NCBI GenBank assembly: GCA_018660225.1 | Contig: JABJKT010000211.1 | Span: 1-48,899, forward strand | Source of the DNA: Kordiimonadaceae bacterium | GTDB taxonomy: Bacteria > Pseudomonadota > Alphaproteobacteria > Sphingomonadales > Emcibacteraceae | Direction of reading: 5' to 3' | DNA length: 48,899 nucleotides | Part shown: positions 45,319 to 48,899 of the stretch, one piece after another | Numbering within the stretch: position 1 is the stretch's first letter | How the letters are laid out: every line of letters begins with the position of its first letter | Program-made: the position numbers and the translations under genes | The notes under the pieces: model-generated | What the model saw: only the letters and a program-made list of their open reading frames with translations | Told to the model about the DNA's origin: nothing | The model's database searches: none

Positions 45319-46836
45319 ATGACAAATATAACCGATGAAAGCGTGTTTCCTAATGAAACCTATAAGGAAACCGTGCTTGCACCACTTTTTGAAGCATCAA
45401 AAGAGACCTTTGCCGAATATCATTTCCGCGTCAATATTGCCCATGCGGTGATGCTGGTTGAGCAGGAAATACTGACAGAGCAGCAGGGCCGCGATATCAT
45501 TAACGGCTTGATTGATGTTGAAAAAAGCCTTGATCTGAGCGCGCTTGAGTATACTGGGGAGGTAGAGGATTATTTCTTTTATGTGGACGGGGAATTGAAG
45601 AAAAAGCTTGGCATTGATCTGGCCGGGCGGCTCCATACCGGGCGCAGCCGTAATGATATTGACCATACCATCTTTAAAATGCACCTAATGGACCTCAGTG
45701 CGGTGATGCTGACCGAACTGAACCAGTTGGTCGCCACACTACTTCAGGCAGCGGATAAGGGCAAAGCGACGATTATTCTGGCCTACACCCACGGTCAACC
45801 GGCCCAACCGACCACTTGGGGTCATTATTTGGGGGCTTTTCTTGAAAATATTCAGCGCGATGTTGCGCGCATTACCCATGCGCTTGATACCGTGGACCAA
45901 TGTTCCATGGGCGCGGCGGCCATAACCACGACCGGCTTTAACTTAAACCGTGAACGCATGGCGCAGTTGCTCGGTTTTCAGGTTTGCCAAGAAAATTCAT
46001 ATGGCTGTATTTCAAGCATTGATTATGTCACGGGGCTTTATTCGGCACTCAAAGTGATGTTCATTAACATCGGGCGCTTCGTGCAGGACCTTGCGCAGCG
46101 AACAGGGTTTGAGACGGGGCATCTTTATATGCCAAATGATCTGGTGCAGATAAGTTCGATCATGCCGCAAAAGCGAAACCCGGTACCGATTGAACATATG
46201 CGCTTGATGGCGAGCCTTTCGGCCGGGCACTGCGACACGGTGATAAACACCATGCATAACACGCCCTTCACGGACATGAACGATAGCGAAACCGAAGTGC
46301 AGCGCGCCGGACATGCGGCCTTTGATTCTGGGATGAGGCTTCTTAAGCTTCTAGGCGAGGTGGTGGGTGCGGTGCAGGTTGACGAGGAACGCATCGCAGA
46401 ACACATGGCGCAGAGCTGCGCGACGATAACTGAGGTTGCCGATAGTCTCGCGCGCATTGAGGGGATATCCTTCGCGCAGGCCCACGAAATTGCCGCGGAT
46501 ATGGCGCGGGTGGCGATTGATAAAGATTGCCCGCTTGATCAGTTTGATTTTGATGAGTTTTCAAATCTTTATAAAAAGCATACCGGGAATGATACGGCTA
46601 TTGATCCAGAAAAATTGGCAGAAATAGCATCACCGGGATATTTCATTGCGGTGCGTAGCTTAACCGGCGGGCCAGCGATACCGGCCTTTGAAGAAAGCCT
46701 TAAAAAATATACCGCCTGCGCCATTGATCAAAGCCATCAGAATGTGGCGTTTTTTGAGCAGATTGTTGGCTCGCGCGAGATACTAGCGGCAGCGGTTAAG
46801 GCCATTATGGGCGAAACGCAAGAGGGAAATAAATAA
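45319..46836 (+). CDS. Argininosuccinate lyase-like enzyme of the transporter operon
   Basis: 505 residues of the fumarase/aspartase superfamily, closest to ArgH. Motifs: LHTGRSRND (about 95-103), [16 protein letters not shown], the signature [10 protein letters not shown] (279-288) and [11 protein letters not shown]. These lyases split C-N bonds and release fumarate. It departs from typical ArgH: no WGGRF N-terminus, RSRNDI instead of [18 protein letters not shown] instead of MPQKKNPD, and about 40 residues longer. Being embedded between transporter genes, it probably acts on the imported compound rather than in arginine synthesis. Related ArgH-like lyases include EDDS lyase. The stop overlaps the ATPase start by one base. 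Confidence 0.8.
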   Translation: MTNITDESVFPNETYKETVLAPLFEASKETFAEYHFRVNIAHAVMLVEQEILTEQQGRDIINGLIDVEKSLDLSALEYTGEVEDYFFYVDGELKKKLGIDLAGRLHTGRSRNDIDHTIFKMHLMDLSAVMLTELNQLVATLLQAADKGKATIILAYTHGQPAQPTTWGHYLGAFLENIQRDVARITHALDTVDQCSMGAAAITTTGFNLNRERMAQLLGFQVCQENSYGCISSIDYVTGLYSALKVMFINIGRFVQDLAQRTGFETGHLYMPNDLVQISSIMPQKRNPVPIEHMRLMASLSAGHCDTVINTMHNTPFTDMNDSETEVQRAGHAAFDSGMRLLKLLGEVVGAVQVDEERIAEHMAQSCATITEVADSLARIEGISFAQAHEIAADMARVAIDKDCPLDQFDFDEFSNLYKKHTGNDTAIDPEKLAEIASPGYFIAVRSLTGGPAIPAFEESLKKYTACAIDQSHQNVAFFEQIVGSREILAAAVKAIMGETQEGNK

Positions 46837-47846
46837 TGTCCAAGGTAAGTTTATCAAATATTTCAAAAAGTTTCGGCCAGGGAAAAAAGAGCGTAGAGGT
46901 TATAAAAAATCTTGATTTGGAAATAGCGGATAAAGAACTGCTCGTGCTTGTCGGCCCGTCGGGCTGCGGTAAATCAACTTTGCTGCGTATGGTGGCGGGG
47001 CTTGAGGATATTTCGGGCGGCGATATTTCCATTGGTGATCGGGTCGTCAATAATTTAGAGCCAAGAGAGCGCAACATCGCCTTCGTGTTTCAGAATTACG
47101 CCCTTTATCCCCATATGAGCGTTGAAAAAAATATATCCTTCGGCCTTCGGGCTGCTAAAATGGATAAGGCACTAATAAAAGAAAAAGTCGCGGCAGCGGC
47201 GGAAATACTTGAACTTGAAGAACTGATGGACCGTAAACCGGCTGAACTTTCCGGTGGACAGCGCCAACGGGTCGCCATGGGCCGGGCCATGGTCCGCGAA
47301 CCAGACGTGTTCTTGTTTGATGAACCGCTCTCCAACTTAGACGCCAAATTACGCGCGAGCATGCGTCTTGAGATTAAACGCCTGCATGAACGCCTAAAGA
47401 CCACCATCATCTACGTCACCCACGACCAAATGGAAGCCATGACCCTAGCCGACCGCATCGTCATCTTAAAAGACGGCGAAATCCAGCAAATCGGCTCACC
47501 GATGGAGCTATACCAAAATCCGGCCAATCAATTCGTCGCAGGGTTTATAGGTAGCCCGGAAATGAATTTCCTTGCGGGTGAAGATGGTAAAACCATGGGG
47601 ATTAGGCCAGAAGATATATACTTGGCCGGCTCTGCACCTGAACTCTCTGAAGCGAAGCGAATGAACGCGACACTCCAAGTAAGCGAGCCGCTCGGGGCGG
47701 AGACGCTGCTGACGTTTGATTTTGAAGGGCAGGGGCTGACCGTTAAAGTGCCGGGCGTTGCGACGGTTGAAGCCGGGGCGGAAGTGGAGCTGGTGATTGA
47801 TGGGGGGAAGGTTTGCTTTTTTGGGATGGATGGGGAGAGGTGTTAG
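46836..47846 (+). CDS. ugpC: ABC transporter ATPase, UgpC/MalK type
   Basis: 336 residues. Walker [10 protein letters not shown] (40-48), Q-loop [12 protein letters not shown], signature [14 protein letters not shown] (138-151), Walker B FLFDEP (Asp162), D-loop SNLDAKLR, H-loop VTHDQMEAM, and a C-terminal TOBE region ([12 protein letters not shown]) typical of the CUT1 sugar group. It powers the two permeases. Last gene of the operon; translation is coupled to the lyase. Between about 47330 and 47520 the coding strand is A/C-rich; from 47690 to the stop it is G/T-rich. The symbol refers to the family, not to a proven glycerol-phosphate substrate. Confidence 0.93.
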   Translation: MSKVSLSNISKSFGQGKKSVEVIKNLDLEIADKELLVLVGPSGCGKSTLLRMVAGLEDISGGDISIGDRVVNNLEPRERNIAFVFQNYALYPHMSVEKNISFGLRAAKMDKALIKEKVAAAAEILELEELMDRKPAELSGGQRQRVAMGRAMVREPDVFLFDEPLSNLDAKLRASMRLEIKRLHERLKTTIIYVTHDQMEAMTLADRIVILKDGEIQQIGSPMELYQNPANQFVAGFIGSPEMNFLAGEDGKTMGIRPEDIYLAGSAPELSEAKRMNATLQVSEPLGAETLLTFDFEGQGLTVKVPGVATVEAGAEVELVIDGGKVCFFGMDGERC

Positions 47847-47870
47847 ACCTCCCGCACCACCCGCACCACC

Positions 47871-47905
47871 CGTCATTACCCGACTTGATCGGGTAATCCA
47901 TTCGG
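47871..47905 (+). repeat. Short palindromic (REP-like) element, third copy
   Basis: CGTC followed by ATTACCCGA-CTTGA-TCGGGTAAT and CCATTC: a perfect 9-bp stem with the same CTTGA loop and flanks as the units at 14657-14750. It lies 25 nt beyond the ugpC stop and may serve as the operon's 3'-end structure. Confidence 0.8.
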
Positions 47906-47941
47906 GGGTAGAGAATATATGATAGTTTATTTAATTAATCC

Positions 47942-48100
47942 CCGCTCTGCGGAAATAGCCTTCCTGAGCACTTAGGTTTTTTAAATAATGGGGGCTCGCC
48001 CCCCGCGCTCGCGCGCTTCCCCCCACCTCGCATAAGCTCGGGCGGCCGCTTGGCCTTGCCTCAGCCCTTTAGGCGGGCTTCGGATTGGATCATAATTGGC
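47942..48100 (-). repeat. Structured dispersed repeat, copy D
   Basis: Opposite orientation to copies B and C. On the plus strand: CCGC-tct-GCGG (47942-47952), CCTGA-gcac-TTAGG (47963-47976), GGGGG-ctcg-CCCCC (47990-48003), GCGC-TCGC-GCGC (48005-48016), CGGGC-GGCC-gctt-GGCC, AGCCC/GGGCT (48063-48079) and a terminal GGATTGGATCATAATTGGC identical with the start of copy C. The fourth stem is GCGC/GCGC here but GGTC/GACC in B and C, so pairing is kept while the bases differ. Confidence 0.9.
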
Positions 48101-48165
48101 TCTTCTTGTGCTGCTCTCGTTGCGTGCTTATATATAATAGAGATATTGGCTATAGGAGAGATGTT

Positions 48166-48408
48166 ATGACTATTGAGGTTTTACGGGATTTATTGGGGTG
48201 GTGTGCGGTTATTAATATTGGGTTTCTTTGGTTTTGGGCTTTGTTTTTGATTTTGGGACATGATTTTGTTTATCGGTGGCATACGCGCTGGATAACTCTG
48301 TCTGTCGAGCGGTTTGATAGTCTTAATTATCAGGGGATTATGATTTTTAAGATAATTATCCTGTTTTTTAATGTTGTGCCTTATCTGGCGCTTAGGTTTT
48401 TTGTTTGA
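48166..48408 (+). CDS. DUF6868-like small membrane protein
   Basis: 80 residues with two membrane segments (about 10-32, CAVINIGFLWFWALFLIL, and 62-78, IIILFFNVVPYLALRFF) joined by a short hydrophilic loop with FVYRWHTRWITLSVERFDSLNYQGIM. From memory this matches the small conserved family DUF6868, of unknown function. The ATG at 48166 has TAGGAGAG just upstream. Coding-strand composition is strongly G/T-rich. It stands alone between repeat copy D and the RidA-family gene. Confidence 0.75.
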   Translation: MTIEVLRDLLGWCAVINIGFLWFWALFLILGHDFVYRWHTRWITLSVERFDSLNYQGIMIFKIIILFFNVVPYLALRFFV

Positions 48409-48462
48409 CGGGGTGGTGGTTTTTTATATTGTTGATGACTTAACAATATGAGGAACATTATC

Positions 48463-48899
48463 ATGAAAATAATTGCAATTATTATGTTTGGCTGGACTTT
48501 GCTTGTGGGCTCTGCGGCTTTGGCGCAGGAACGTGTTTCGGTTAATAGTGAAGGTATCACCACCCTTGACCCGCCGAGCATTTACCGACCAGACCGTTAT
48601 AGCCACGGCAAACTGGTGCCGATGGACGCACAGATGTTATTCACGGCCGGGCAGGTCGGTGCTGATCAAAATGGGGATTATGCAGATGGCATTGAGGCGC
48701 AGGCGGATCAGGCCTTTAAGAACTTATACGCGGTTGTTAAGGCGGCGGGGATGGGAGCCGAAAATGTGTTGAAGATTACGATGTTTTATTTAAAGCGTGA
48801 AGATATCGGCACTATCATTGCCGCGCGCGATAAATATTTCGGAGAAGGTTTTCGGCCAAATAGCACGGCGCTAGTAGTCGCGTCATTAGCCGGGCCACA
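48463..48899 (+). CDS. Exported RidA-family protein, 3'-truncated by window edge
   Basis: Frame open from the ATG at 48463 (GAGGAA upstream) to the end of the window. A signal peptide (about 1-22: KIIAIIMFGWTLLVGSAALA-QE) precedes a RidA/YjgF/Rid domain: AQMLFTAGQVGADQNGDYADGIEAQADQAFKNL, then AAGMGAENVLKITMFYLKREDI and the beginning of the STALVVASLAGP region. Cytosolic RidA hydrolyses reactive enamines/imines; an exported member must do something else or act on a periplasmic substrate. The Arg that marks canonical RidA activity would lie at or beyond the visible end. Confidence 0.8.
   Translation, partial: MKIIAIIMFGWTLLVGSAALAQERVSVNSEGITTLDPPSIYRPDRYSHGKLVPMDAQMLFTAGQVGADQNGDYADGIEAQADQAFKNLYAVVKAAGMGAENVLKITMFYLKREDIGTIIAARDKYFGEGFRPNSTALVVASLAGP

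Noticed and set aside
47942-48100. Repeat D as a simple terminator for ugpC
   Set aside because: The same multi-stem unit occurs elsewhere unrelated to operon ends, and its stems are not followed by a suitable T run except for a short one after CCTGA/TTAGG.

Overview
The window looks like chromosomal DNA from an alphaproteobacterium of moderate to low GC content. Evidence: a DUF1476-type F1-ATPase inhibitor (zeta) subunit, a purC-purS-purQ-purL-bolA-grx string, a pyruvate dehydrogenase E1-beta with its own lipoyl domain, a PAS_5-type regulator remnant, and a GltX with an SKRLGS signature loop. Kordiimonadales, Emcibacterales or Rhodospirillales relatives are plausible, but the order cannot be fixed from sequence alone.

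Layout. 1-4.1 kb: translation genes (gltX cut by the window edge, cysS, trmJ, rpsD with promoter, leader and terminator). 4.1-5.5 kb: an APC-family permease. 5.7-6.7 kb: a scar where a truncated chemotaxis receptor meets a truncated cyclase-type gene, followed by a structured repeat (copy A). 6.7-11.2 kb: purine operon plus bolA and grxD, minus strand. 11.4-13.1 kb: ATPase zeta subunit and a pentapeptide-repeat protein. 13.1-14.75 kb: a repeat-rich segment with two direct copies (B, C) of the same structured repeat, a nonsense-interrupted cytochrome lipoprotein, an NTF2-like protein and an inverted pair of short palindromes. 14.8-18.3 kb: trpE and ppiD. 18.4-23.1 kb: tpiA, secG, pyrG, eno and ftsB-like. 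23.3-30.6 kb: PDH complex, lipA, a RatA/Coq10-like gene and an FAH-family hydrolase. 30.6-38.3 kb: accessory genes (two alpha/beta hydrolases, frameshifted PAS_5 gene, class V aminotransferase, small membrane protein, an FtsX-type permease with a sigma-54 promoter, single-PAS protein). 38.3-39.7 kb: rhlE-type helicase behind a strong leader hairpin. 39.7-47.8 kb: a PIG-L deacetylase divergent from a five-gene operon (binding protein, two permeases, ArgH-like lyase, UgpC-type ATPase). 47.9 kb to the end: a short palindrome, repeat copy D, a DUF6868-like protein and a truncated exported RidA-family gene.

How the genes work together. pdhA-pdhB-pdhC-lpd encode the whole PDH complex, and lipA supplies its lipoyl cofactor. 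The purine genes encode FGAR amidotransferase as separate PurS/PurQ/PurL subunits plus SAICAR synthase, followed by a BolA/monothiol-glutaredoxin pair that acts in iron-sulphur handling. The 40-48 kb block reads as a catabolic locus: uptake of an organic substrate, deacylation and a fumarate-forming type of cleavage; the substrate is unknown.

Most notable observations: a dispersed ~150-nt repeat (four copies) whose stems covary between copies; a near-perfect sigma-54 promoter with tandem palindromic activator sites in front of the orphan FtsX permease; a long hairpin just ahead of rhlE; the PIG-L/ABC/ArgH-like locus; and three independent gene-decay events. No tRNA, rRNA, CRISPR array, integrase or intact insertion sequence was seen.
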